DNA of 15,583 nucleotides from the NCBI GenBank assembly GCA_002345675.1, contig DDWL01000071.1, positions 1 to 15,583 on the forward strand. Direction: 5' to 3'. Shown here piece by piece: positions 7,518-14,350 of the stretch. Under the pieces are notes generated by a model that worked only from the letters and a program-made list of their open reading frames with translations, was not told the origin of the DNA and searched no databases. The first letter of the stretch is position 1; each line of letters starts with the position of its first letter. The DNA comes from Bacteroidales bacterium UBA2287. Its GTDB lineage: Bacteria; Bacteroidota; Bacteroidia; Bacteroidales; Tenuifilaceae. The position numbers were made by a program, and so were the translations under genes.

Positions 7518-9128
7518 CTAAAACCCGCTCAGTTTCATATAAACAGTAGGAATAAGCAGTAAAAATCCTACAACAATAAGAATTAGAAGAAGAGGTAAAA
7601 ACCAGCGAAGCCACTTATTGTAGGGCACGCGAGCAATTGAAAGGACGCCAACCATTACTCCCGAAGTTGGCGAAGCCAAATTGGTGAAACCGCCACCAAC
7701 CTGATAAATAGTTACGGTTGCCTGTCGCGAAATGCCAATTAAATCGGAGAATTGCGCCATTAAAGGAATTGTAAGGGCAGCCTTGGCCGATCCTGAGGCT
7801 ATAATTATATTGAGTAAATTGTAGAAAACGTACATAATTCCTACCGAAGTTAGCTTTCCATAACCCTGCATTGCGTTTGCCGAGGAATTTAAAAGCGTGT
7901 CGATTACCTTTCCCTGCTCCAAAACCACCACAATACCGCTTGCTAAGCCTACTACCAGCGCAGCCGACATAATATCCTTTGCTCCTTCAATAAAGAGACG
8001 AGCAATTTGATTGGCATTTTTGCCAAATGCAACTCCCGAAACAATACCCATTACAAGGAAAAGAGTTGCAATTTCCATAATATACCACTCATAACCCATA
8101 ACCCCAATAATGAGGAATAGTATGGTAAAGAAAAGTATATTAACTATAAGCATTTGCACCGAATGGCGAAGAGCGAGAATTCCCGAGACAATCCAAATTG
8201 CAGCAGCAACAGGAATAATTGGAGCGGTAATAGTACTGTTGCCTATAGCCATTTTTGTAATAGGGTTAAATATTGAAGCGACAATAAAAACTGCGCTAAG
8301 CGCAGTAAAAACGCCCCAAGCATTCCTGTCGGCTTTATTTTTCGAGCCATTTACCTCCTCTGCTCCCTTTTTGCGCCAGTAATCATCTTCATTGTAAACA
8401 GGCGATTTAGTTGGATCTTTCTTTATTTTATGAGCATAGCGCAGCACGTACCCAATGCCAATGGCATTAATAACAATCCATATAACAAATCTATACTCAA
8501 TTCCTGTGAAAAGTTGAACTCCCGATAATCCTTGAGCAATTCCAATGGTAAAAGGATTAAGCAGTGCTCCAGCAAAACCAAGCCCTGCACCCAAAAAGCA
8601 CATGCTAACACCAACGATGGAATCGTAACCCATGCTAATTGAAAGTGGAACAAAAATGACAACAAAGGCTATTGTTTCCTCGCTCATGCCAATTACTGCA
8701 CCAAAAAAGCTGAAACATATCATTATAAGAGCAATAACCAAATTGTTTACCCCAATCATTTTCAATGGCTTAAAGCGTTCCAGTTTTTTTGTAAAATTCA
8801 AAAAAGAATAAATGGCAACATCGAGCGCTTTACTTTCGTTCATAATCCAAAAAGCGCCACCAATCATTAGTATGTAGAAAATAATATCGTAGGTGCGCTT
8901 CATGCCCTTAAAAATGGAGGTAAATACCTGCCACGACTGTGGTTGATTGTCGACCTGCTGAAATGATCCGGGAACTACTACCTCACGGGCTATGCCGTTA
9001 ACTAGTTTTGTTTCGCGACTAAACTCGCCACCAGGAACAATCCATGTTAAAATGGCCGCCACAACAATTATTGAAAATATAATAACGTAGGTATGAGGAA
9101 ATTCCCTCTTTTTCTTCTCCTTGGTCAT
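7518..9128 (-). CDS. YfcC-family (DcuC-like) membrane carrier
   Basis: This 536-residue polytopic protein has roughly 12-13 hydrophobic segments, starting with the N-terminal pattern FPHTYVIIFSIIVVAAILTWIVPGGEF typical of the YfcC/arginine-ornithine-antiporter-like branch of the C4-dicarboxylate anaerobic carrier superfamily (Pfam DcuC). Conserved family blocks include GMSEETIAFVV, SGSAKAALTIPLM and GGGFTNLASPTSGVMVGVL, which probably form the re-entrant substrate sites. A charged cytoplasmic loop (about residues 232-268) with YNEDDYWRKKG is typical too. The substrate is not known for the family with confidence; amino acids, peptides or carboxylates have been proposed. The gene is single, faces uvrB convergently, and has a good promoter at 9162-9192. 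The family is secure, the substrate open. Confidence 0.9.
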   Translation of the reverse strand: MTKEKKKREFPHTYVIIFSIIVVAAILTWIVPGGEFSRETKLVNGIAREVVVPGSFQQVDNQPQSWQVFTSIFKGMKRTYDIIFYILMIGGAFWIMNESKALDVAIYSFLNFTKKLERFKPLKMIGVNNLVIALIMICFSFFGAVIGMSEETIAFVVIFVPLSISMGYDSIVGVSMCFLGAGLGFAGALLNPFTIGIAQGLSGVQLFTGIEYRFVIWIVINAIGIGYVLRYAHKIKKDPTKSPVYNEDDYWRKKGAEEVNGSKNKADRNAWGVFTALSAVFIVASIFNPITKMAIGNSTITAPIIPVAAAIWIVSGILALRHSVQMLIVNILFFTILFLIIGVMGYEWYIMEIATLFLVMGIVSGVAFGKNANQIARLFIEGAKDIMSAALVVGLASGIVVVLEQGKVIDTLLNSSANAMQGYGKLTSVGIMYVFYNLLNIIIASGSAKAALTIPLMAQFSDLIGISRQATVTIYQVGGGFTNLASPTSGVMVGVLSIARVPYNKWLRWFLPLLLILIVVGFLLLIPTVYMKLSGF

Positions 9129-9161
9129 AGTTTTGGTATTTGTTAGGTAATGAATAAGCCA

Positions 9162-9192
9162 CGAAAATAACTTTTTTCACAATACCCACAAA
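9162..9192 (-). promoter_or_regulatory. yfcC promoter
   Basis: On the minus strand TTTG (9192-9189) is followed by exactly 19 nt and TATTTTCG (9169-9162), one mismatch from TAnnTTTG. The predicted transcription start is about 27 nt before the yfcC ATG. Confidence 0.55.
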
Positions 9193-9224
9193 GAAAGAGT
9201 TACCCTTAAATGAGGGGGAGTTTT

Positions 9225-9279
9225 GAAGTTGGGAGTTGGGAGTTGGAAGTTGGGAGTCCGAAGTCCGAAGTCCGAAGTC
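9225..9279 (+). repeat. Heptamer repeat island C
   Basis: Eight consecutive 7-nt units can be read in register: AGTTGGG, AGTTGGG, AGTTGGA, AGTTGGG, then AGTCCGA three times and AGTC. The sequence is the reverse-complement sense of the 3' part of island A. It has no GC palindrome. It lies between the yfcC promoter and the broken regulator gene and may have replaced that gene's 5' end. Confidence 0.85.
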
Positions 9280-9285
9280 AGGTAG

Positions 9286-9532
9286 TTGGATCTTAGATGA
9301 TTGGAGAATGAACGGCAAAGTGCTAGCGACTTTGGACCATCGGAATTAGCCTTAAAGTTAGGAATTGTCCAGCGAACTGTGCGAAAACTACATTGAGCAA
9401 CTAAGAACACTAGTTGTCACCATTTGCTACTGCCGTACCCACCCTGATGCTACATTTGAGGATATTGAATCGACAATGATGAGTGCAGAAATTTTAAGGG
9501 GGCATGCACTCTTTGGTACGATAAGTAAATAG
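9286..9532 (+). pseudogene. Broken helix-turn-helix regulator
   Basis: Two adjacent frames together read as a small HTH protein. The first frame (9286-9387) gives GPSELALKLGIVQRTVRK, an HTH_11/DeoR-like recognition-helix pattern, but is interrupted by TGA at 9298-9300 and runs out at TGA 9394-9396. Dropping one base at about 9386-9389 continues it into the second frame as YIEQLRTLVV, then TICYCR and TFEDIE, up to TAG at 9530-9532. ELA-x-KLGI-x-RTVR-x-YI-x-x-LR is the classic layout, and ICYCR recalls small Bacteroidota HTH proteins of about 70-80 residues. No start codon is visible upstream because island C abuts it. It is either a decayed gene or damaged by sequencing error. It was probably the regulator of the small peptide gene that follows. 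Confidence 0.6.
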
Positions 9533-9587
9533 ATCAAAAAAAAATAAAAATGAAACTAAGATTAATAAAGGGTCGCCATGCAGTAGG

Positions 9588-9752
9588 ATGTTTTGGGAAA
9601 AATTAGCTTTTGAAGCAGCTGCTGATGCATCGGGAGGAGTATTGGGATCATTTACATGTGGCATTATTGTTGTTAATGGTGTGGCAATTTTTGTTCCGCC
9701 CGGAGCGGGTGCTGTAACCAAGCATGTGAACACAACGAAATCAATTATTTAA
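9588..9752 (+). CDS. Small Gly/Ala-rich bacteriocin-like peptide (candidate)
   Basis: This 54-codon frame starts MFWEKLAFEAAADASGG, continues with a hydrophobic Gly/Val/Ile stretch (VLGSFTCGIIVVNGVAIFVPPGAG) and ends TKHVNTTKSII. A Gly-Gly pair at 16-17 before a hydrophobic, Gly/Ala-rich part recalls class II bacteriocin-like peptides with double-glycine leaders, although the sequence before GG is not a canonical leader. The start is doubtful: ATG 9588 has no A-rich leader, while ATG 9550, preceded by an A-rich tract ideal for this phylum, opens an 18-codon frame (MKLRLIKGRHAV...) in another phase that would join this one with a single indel near 9591-9597. The stop is 20 bp before the next gene, so both are likely co-transcribed. 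No transporter or peptidase is adjacent. The peptide-family call is tentative. Confidence 0.45.
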   Translation: MFWEKLAFEAAADASGGVLGSFTCGIIVVNGVAIFVPPGAGAVTKHVNTTKSII

Positions 9753-9772
9753 CTAACGTAAATTTCATTCAG

Positions 9773-10312
9773 ATGAAAAAAGTATTTGTCCTTACATCAG
9801 TAATCCTTTCCTTATCGCTGGCACCAATTCGTGCCCAGGAAAGCTGCTCCACATTTGGCTTAGGACTTCAGTCAAATTTGGTGAGCATTCCTTTGAGCCC
9901 ACAAAATCATAGTTCGGAGAGTAGTGGTGTTTATTTATTCTTTATGCCTTCAACCAAAATTATTTTGCGAGCAGGTTTTGATAATCGAAAGGATAGCGAA
10001 CTTAAACTGAAACAATTCGAAAGCAGTTTTGGGGCTCATGTGGGACTAGGATACGTTGTTTATGAAAATGCACCCGGAAACTTTTCTGCTGAACTTTCTG
10101 CATCGTTCACAAATTCCCTTAAGGAATTTAAACAGTTTAGCAACTACCATTCCGATTTGGGTATAAAGTTTTTATCATTTAAAGCCTTTTACATTGGAAC
10201 TGGCGTTCGATATTCCCATATTGAAAAGACCAATTTTTCTATATCTCCATTAAGCATTACTAATTGGTACTGGAATATTGGGTTGCAGTTGCAACTGACA
10301 AAAAAGAAGTAA
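9773..10312 (+). CDS. Secreted beta-rich protein, likely outer-membrane-associated
   Basis: This 179-residue protein has a clear Sec signal peptide (MKKVFVLTSVILSLSLAPIRAQ, cleavage likely after the AQ at 21-22). The mature part is of low hydrophobicity with alternating polar and aromatic stretches: FGLGLQSNLVSIP, AHVGLGYVVYE, FSAELSASFTNSL, FYIGTGVRYSHIE and a C-terminal YWNIGLQLQL. That pattern suggests a small eight-stranded beta-barrel or similar envelope protein, and its C-terminal strand fits a barrel signal. I do not recognise a named family. It follows the bacteriocin-like peptide gene by 20 bp on the same strand and is closed by a strong terminator, so it belongs to that accessory unit. 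A role in immunity, uptake or release is possible but only guessed from position. Confidence 0.8.
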   Translation: MKKVFVLTSVILSLSLAPIRAQESCSTFGLGLQSNLVSIPLSPQNHSSESSGVYLFFMPSTKIILRAGFDNRKDSELKLKQFESSFGAHVGLGYVVYENAPGNFSAELSASFTNSLKEFKQFSNYHSDLGIKFLSFKAFYIGTGVRYSHIEKTNFSISPLSITNWYWNIGLQLQLTKKK

Positions 10313-10367
10313 ACATTTCAGTAATTACGCCAAAATTTGAAATTCACAATACAAACTATGTAATAGT

Positions 10368-10399
10368 AAGAGTCGAAGGAAAAACCTTCGACTCTTTTT
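10368..10399 (+). terminator. Intrinsic terminator of the 9588-10312 unit
   Basis: A perfect 12-bp stem AAGAGTCGAAGG (10368-10379) / CCTTCGACTCTT (10385-10396) encloses a 5-nt AAAAA loop and runs into TTT. It lies 55 nt after the stop of the envelope-protein gene. The A-tract of the loop and arms gives limited bidirectional potential. Confidence 0.85.
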
Positions 10400-10452
10400 G
10401 TTTGGCTCTATATGAGTTATGCCGAATTCGTTGGTTCTATTCTAGTCAGGGA

Positions 10453-10660
10453 ACTGGATGTTGGAAGACAGAAGACCGGAAAAATGAGAAAATGAGAAAG
10501 TACGAAAATGGAAAAATGACTTAATGTTGGTTGCTCGACTGATTGATTGAGACCGAAGTCCGAAGACCGAAGTTGGGAATCCAATGTTGGATGTTGGATG
10601 TTGAAAGTCCGAAGACTGAAGACTGAAGACTGAGAACCGAGCCCCGATAGTTATCGGGGG
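10453..10660 (+). repeat. Heptamer repeat island D
   Basis: This island is built from 7-nt units in the purine-rich sense: ATGTTGG (10575-10593), GACTGAA three times (10613-10633), and accGAAGTCC/GAAGACC units (10551-10571). It is interrupted by an A-rich tract of GAGAAAAT-like units (10480-10520) and ends at GC palindrome copy 3. It sits between the terminator above and the MATE gene, i.e. between convergent genes. No gene is seen in 10400-10675; the frame 10264-10524 on the plus strand is read-through of repeat. Confidence 0.75.
10642..10659. repeat. GC palindrome copy 3 (CCCCGATA-GT-TATCGGGG)
   Basis: This is the third copy of the 18-bp palindrome, identical to copy 2 including the GT centre. 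It lies 16 bp beyond the MATE stop codon, so it could protect or end the tnaA-MATE transcript, but no T-run follows on the minus strand. Confidence 0.85.
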
Positions 10661-10675
10661 ACAACCGACAACACC

Positions 10676-12028
10676 CTACTCTCCTGCAACAACAACACTC
10701 TTTACAACAGCCTTATTTTTCCAATGCCCCATTTTGTAGTAAATAAACAAAAATATCATGCCGCTAAACCAAGCAATGGGTATCGACCACCAAATTCCTT
10801 GTACTCCAATTTGTTTACTAAGAAACCATGCCAACGGAATTCGAATTAACCAAAGCGAAAAAAGCGTAATAAACATTGGAATTAATGTTGCCCCAGCACC
10901 ACGAAGTAAGCCTGTAAATGTAAACATTGTTGAAAAAACTATATAAAAAAGGCTAACTATTATTAGGTACTCCTTACCAACCGCTATAACATTTGCGTCG
11001 TTTGTAAAAATTTTCATTATGGGATCGCCCCAAAGCCACACTGCTATTGTTGTTGCTATGCTCGTAATTGAACCAATAAGTAGTGCTGCACGGAGGCCTG
11101 CTCTTATTCGTTCAATTTTTCCTGCACCAAGATTTTGACCAACAAATACCGATAGCGCCATGGAAATGCTCATGGCCGGTAGGCCAGCAATGGAGTCGAT
11201 ACGGCCTGCTGCGGTATAGCCCGCAATAACATCGGTGCCAAAGGTGTTAACAATGCCCATAAGGGCCATCATTCCAAGTGCAACAAAAGTTTGCTGAAAA
11301 CCTGTTGGTAAGCCAATTCGTATGCTTTGCCTAAAAATATCCCAATCGAACACAAGCCCCTTAATCGCAAAGCGAACAAGGTTGTGGGTTCTGTTTATGT
11401 AAATAATTAACGCAGTAAATGCTAATACTTGAGAAACAACTGTAGCCCAAGCTGCTCCAGCAATACCCCATTTAAAAACAACAACAAAAAGTAAATCGAG
11501 ACTAATATTAATTATTGTTGCTACAATAAGAAAGTATAAAGGTGTTTTGGAGTCGCCAATGCCACGTAAAATTGAGGCTGTGCCATTAAAACCAAAGAAA
11601 ACAACCATGCCAACAAGGTAAATATTAAGGTAAGTTATGGCAGGAGCCATAAGTTCCTCGGGTAACTGAAGAAGTGTAAATAGCCAGCGACTACTTAAAA
11701 TTCCAATTATTGAAATACCAATTCCAGTGAAAAGTAAAAAGATATTAACGGTATCGATGGCTCTCCGCACTTTGTCGTAGTCGCGAGCACCAAAGTACTG
11801 CGATATAACTACTGATGCGCCGCTTCCAATTCCTATTACTAAAGCAATAATGGTAAATATAATAGGAAAGGAAGCCCCAACCGAAGCCAGGGCATCCTTA
11901 CCAAGAAATTTTCCTACAATAACTGCATCAACAATGCTGTATAGTTGCTGAAACACATTGCCCAGCAGCATGGGAAGAGCAAACTTAAGAATTACTCCAG
12001 CAACATTGCCTTTTGTTAAGTCTTTCAT
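10676..12028 (-). CDS. MATE-family efflux transporter
   Basis: This 450-residue protein has twelve hydrophobic helices in two homologous halves, as in multidrug and toxic compound extrusion transporters, which export organic compounds in exchange for Na+ or H+. Family marks include the N-terminal FALPMLLGNVFQQLYSIVDAVIVGKFLG, the central AGAAWATVVSQ, and SVFVGQNLGAG in the second half, which mirrors ISQYFGARD in the first. Its ATG lies 9 bp after the tnaA stop on the same strand, so the two genes are probably one operon and MATE expression is tied to tryptophanase. This suggests a substrate linked to tryptophan or indole breakdown, but sequence alone cannot tell. The family is very secure; it resembles the NorM/MepA-type branch by eye. 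Confidence 0.94.
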   Translation of the reverse strand: MKDLTKGNVAGVILKFALPMLLGNVFQQLYSIVDAVIVGKFLGKDALASVGASFPIIFTIIALVIGIGSGASVVISQYFGARDYDKVRRAIDTVNIFLLFTGIGISIIGILSSRWLFTLLQLPEELMAPAITYLNIYLVGMVVFFGFNGTASILRGIGDSKTPLYFLIVATIINISLDLLFVVVFKWGIAGAAWATVVSQVLAFTALIIYINRTHNLVRFAIKGLVFDWDIFRQSIRIGLPTGFQQTFVALGMMALMGIVNTFGTDVIAGYTAAGRIDSIAGLPAMSISMALSVFVGQNLGAGKIERIRAGLRAALLIGSITSIATTIAVWLWGDPIMKIFTNDANVIAVGKEYLIIVSLFYIVFSTMFTFTGLLRGAGATLIPMFITLFSLWLIRIPLAWFLSKQIGVQGIWWSIPIAWFSGMIFLFIYYKMGHWKNKAVVKSVVVAGE

Positions 12029-12037
12029 TATTAAGGC

Positions 12038-13411
12038 TTACGCCTTTTCGAGTTTTACGGTGAAGTGTCGCATTATTGGAGCTTCCCAAACAATTTTATA
12101 CCCTCGCAAAATTTCGTTACGACGGTCGAAAACATTCTTAAGTCCAACGGCTACAACCTCCATGTGATTATTAGTATACGTACGACGAGGAATTGCCAGC
12201 CTTAAAAGTTCCAACTTTGGATACCTATTTTCACGGGTTACAGGATCGCGGTCGGCAAGCAGCGTTCCAATTTCTACACCTCTAACACCGGCTTCAATAT
12301 AAAGTTCAATTGCAAGGGTTTGCGCACGGCATTCCTCCTTAGGCATATTGGGTAGAAACTTGTTTGCATCGACAAAAATGGCGTGCCCGCCAATGGGAAA
12401 CTGAATTGGCACTCCAAAATCGCGAAGCCTATTTCCAAGGTATTCAACCTGTTTAATGCGAGTGTCGAGGTAATCGAACTCGGTTCCCTCGTCGAGGCCA
12501 GTTGCCAAGGCATTCATGTCCCTACCGCTCATTCCGCCGTAGGTTACGTAGCCCTCAAACATAATATTGTAAGTTGAACACTGCCTCCAAAGTTCCTCGG
12601 AGTTCATGGCAATAAAACCACCCATGTTAACAATGGCGTCCTTCTTGCTGCTCATGGTCATCATGTCGGCATACGAAAACATTTCTTTAACAATTTCTTT
12701 AATCGACTTGTTTTCGTAACCTTTTTCGCGAACTTTAATGAAGTAAGCATTCTCGGCAAATCGAGCCGAGTCGTAAAGAACTGGTTTTCCGTATTTAGTA
12801 GAAATGCGCTTAACTTCGCGAAGGCATTCCATTGAAACTGGCTGACCACCAGCGGTATTATTTGTTACTGTAACAATTACAAATGGAACTTTACTGGCAT
12901 TTTCGGCAAGGTATTTCTCTAACTTTTCGGTGTCGACATTCCCTTTAAATGGATGAAAAGCCTCAGTATCGCTGGCAATATCGAGGGTTAAGTCGATTGC
13001 ATGTGCTTTTCGAAACTCAATATGACCCTTAGTTGTGTCGAAATGCGAGTTTCCAGGAACACAGTCGCCCTCTTTTACAAGTGCCGAGAATAGTACGTTT
13101 TCGGCTGCACGACCTTGATGCGTAGGCAGAAAGTGAGGAAAACCAAGTATGCTTTGAATGGCATTTTTCATGTTAAAGTACGACGAAGCACCGGCATAGC
13201 TCTCGTCGCCCAACATTATGGCAGCCCACTGGCGGTCGCTCATGGCGCCCGTACCCGAGTCGGTTAGTAGGTCGATAAAAACCTGTTCGCTTTTTAGGTT
13301 AAAAAGGTTGTAATTGGCGGCTTTAATCCACTCTTCGCGCTGACTGCGTGTGCTACGGCGAATGGGTTCAACCATTTTTATTTTATACGATTCGGCAAAT
13401 GGAAGTTCCAT
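12038..13411 (-). CDS. tnaA: Tryptophanase
   Basis: This 457-residue PLP enzyme of the beta-eliminating lyase family splits L-tryptophan into indole, pyruvate and ammonia. PLP-binding Lys257 lies in SSKKDAIV; Asp214 and Arg217 are in DSARFAENAYFIK; Tyr72 is in DESYAG; and Arg404 (RLAIPRR) binds the substrate carboxylate. Tyrosine phenol-lyase is the alternative; it carries Arg381 (phenol-recognition) and a FTTTR segment. Here the equivalent positions are Ile381 (VEIG) and Asp125 (FDTTKGH), and His449 (RHFT) matches the tryptophanase C-terminal His. This decides for tryptophanase. It is first in a likely operon with the MATE gene. Leader: about 230 bp with inverted repeats (see below). There is no tnaC-like leader peptide that I could identify. 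Confidence 0.95.
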   Translation of the reverse strand: MELPFAESYKIKMVEPIRRSTRSQREEWIKAANYNLFNLKSEQVFIDLLTDSGTGAMSDRQWAAIMLGDESYAGASSYFNMKNAIQSILGFPHFLPTHQGRAAENVLFSALVKEGDCVPGNSHFDTTKGHIEFRKAHAIDLTLDIASDTEAFHPFKGNVDTEKLEKYLAENASKVPFVIVTVTNNTAGGQPVSMECLREVKRISTKYGKPVLYDSARFAENAYFIKVREKGYENKSIKEIVKEMFSYADMMTMSSKKDAIVNMGGFIAMNSEELWRQCSTYNIMFEGYVTYGGMSGRDMNALATGLDEGTEFDYLDTRIKQVEYLGNRLRDFGVPIQFPIGGHAIFVDANKFLPNMPKEECRAQTLAIELYIEAGVRGVEIGTLLADRDPVTRENRYPKLELLRLAIPRRTYTNNHMEVVAVGLKNVFDRRNEILRGYKIVWEAPIMRHFTVKLEKA

Positions 13412-13477
13412 AGTTCGAATTATTTAAAAGTTAGTAAGAAGTTTAAAAAGAAAAATTGAAAAAGGGAGGGTGAAAAT

Positions 13478-13496
13478 GCGCCAACGGGAACGGCGC
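13478..13496 (-). promoter_or_regulatory. GC-rich hairpin in the tnaA leader
   Basis: GCGCC (13478-13482) and GGCGC (13492-13496) form a five-pair stem with a 9-nt loop. It stands out because the flanks are AT-rich. It falls about 70-85 nt before the tnaA ATG, within the transcript if the promoter is upstream as expected. It might be an attenuator or protein-binding element; the evidence is weak. Confidence 0.3.
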
Positions 13497-13530
13497 GCGG
13501 TAACTAAAAGGTGTCGCGGTTTTTAATATT

Positions 13531-13548
13531 GCGAAAAACGTGTTTCGC
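13531..13548. promoter_or_regulatory. Inverted repeat GCGAAA-N6-TTTCGC upstream of tnaA
   Basis: Perfect 6-bp arms are separated by AACGTG. The spacing resembles the recognition site of a dimeric regulator. It lies about 120-137 bp before the tnaA start, near TTATAAACTTTG (13562-13551 on the minus strand), a poor match to the -7 box. Confidence 0.35.
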
Positions 13549-13575
13549 TACAAAGTTTATAAAAAGGGCTAAAGT

Positions 13576-13587
13576 CATTTGCAAATG
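13576..13587. promoter_or_regulatory. Palindrome CATTTGCAAATG upstream of tnaA
   Basis: This is a perfect 12-bp palindrome 165-176 bp before the tnaA start. On the minus strand it contains a TTTG that is placed 19-21 nt before TTATAAACTTTG, so it could contain the -33 box and an operator overlapping it. I could not settle the promoter position. Confidence 0.35.
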
Positions 13588-13644
13588 CTAAAATTCAACA
13601 TCGAATGAGGATGCAAATTTAAGAAGATATATGAAAAAAAACTA

Positions 13645-14196
13645 CTAAAAGTAGAGAATCAACGCAAGCAAAGGGAGAACTATTCCTGCTGCTACTAGTA
13701 TTGCTCCTCTTCGGGAAATTCCGTTTTTACCTTTAATTATAAATAGCCCAGTAATTGTAATAACAATAAGGCCAACGGCAAAAATATCGCTAAAGGCAGT
13801 CCACCATTTACGGGGATTATTGTAGTGCAAAAAATTTAGTTGACTAAAAATTGGTCGTTGTTGTACCTTTTCAATTAGCGCCTCACCAGTTTCGAGGTTA
13901 AAGGTAACAGTACCGTTTTTTAAAAATGCTTTTAGGGTCGACTGTTTTGGGTAGTAGTACGAAAGAATTGGGCTTTGGTCGAATTCATTTACCTTTTGCT
14001 CAATAAGCAACTTTGTTATTTCCGAAGTATCGGAAGGCAGTTGCGCTTTAAATTCAATTTTTGAAATTATATAGTTTGGGTTCCACTGGTGCTTGTGGTT
14101 TAGCGCAATACCCGAAATGCTGTAAATTAACACCATTCCGGCAAAAAAGTAGCTCAAGTCGCGATGAAGAACCCTATTTATTTTTCGAATGTTCAT
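13645..14196 (-). CDS. PepSY-associated transmembrane helix protein
   Basis: This 183-residue membrane protein begins MNIRKINRVLHRDLSYFFAG, followed by a helix (about 14-33). The extracytoplasmic portion (about 34-130) has a PepSY-like beta-strand pattern including TFNLETGEALIEK. Then LHYNNPRKWWTAFSDIFAVGL leads into two further helices (133-154 and 164-183). This is the layout of the small PepSY_TM-like family found in Bacteroidota, related to iron/siderophore and reductase-linked PepSY_TM proteins. His11, His34, His36 and His124 might bind heme or metal, but this is unproven. It stands alone, upstream of nothing on its strand within 200 bp except tnaA. The family is likely, the function unknown. 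Confidence 0.8.
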   Translation of the reverse strand: MNIRKINRVLHRDLSYFFAGMVLIYSISGIALNHKHQWNPNYIISKIEFKAQLPSDTSEITKLLIEQKVNEFDQSPILSYYYPKQSTLKAFLKNGTVTFNLETGEALIEKVQQRPIFSQLNFLHYNNPRKWWTAFSDIFAVGLIVITITGLFIIKGKNGISRRGAILVAAGIVLPLLALILYF

Positions 14197-14350
14197 TTTC
14201 GTTGAAGAAAAAAACAGAGTGCTATTCTAATAAACTTATAGAATTTTGCACCCTGCTTTATTAATTAAATATCACAATAACTTGAAACCTAAACAGAAGG
14301 CTTTTGCACCTCCAGATTGGCGATACTTAATGATGTATTTTCGTTTACTA

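Noticed and set aside
9494..9733. 79-codon minus-strand frame opposite the small peptide
   Set aside because: Pro/Ala/Thr-rich shadow of the Gly/Ala-rich peptide on the other strand; no leader or promoter.
10264..10524. 86-codon plus-strand frame
   Set aside because: It overlaps the end of the envelope-protein gene, crosses the terminator hairpin and runs into island D; no protein character.
12038..13411. Tyrosine phenol-lyase instead of tryptophanase
   Set aside because: Ile381 and Asp125 replace the residues that recognise the phenol ring, and the C-terminal RHFT matches tryptophanase.
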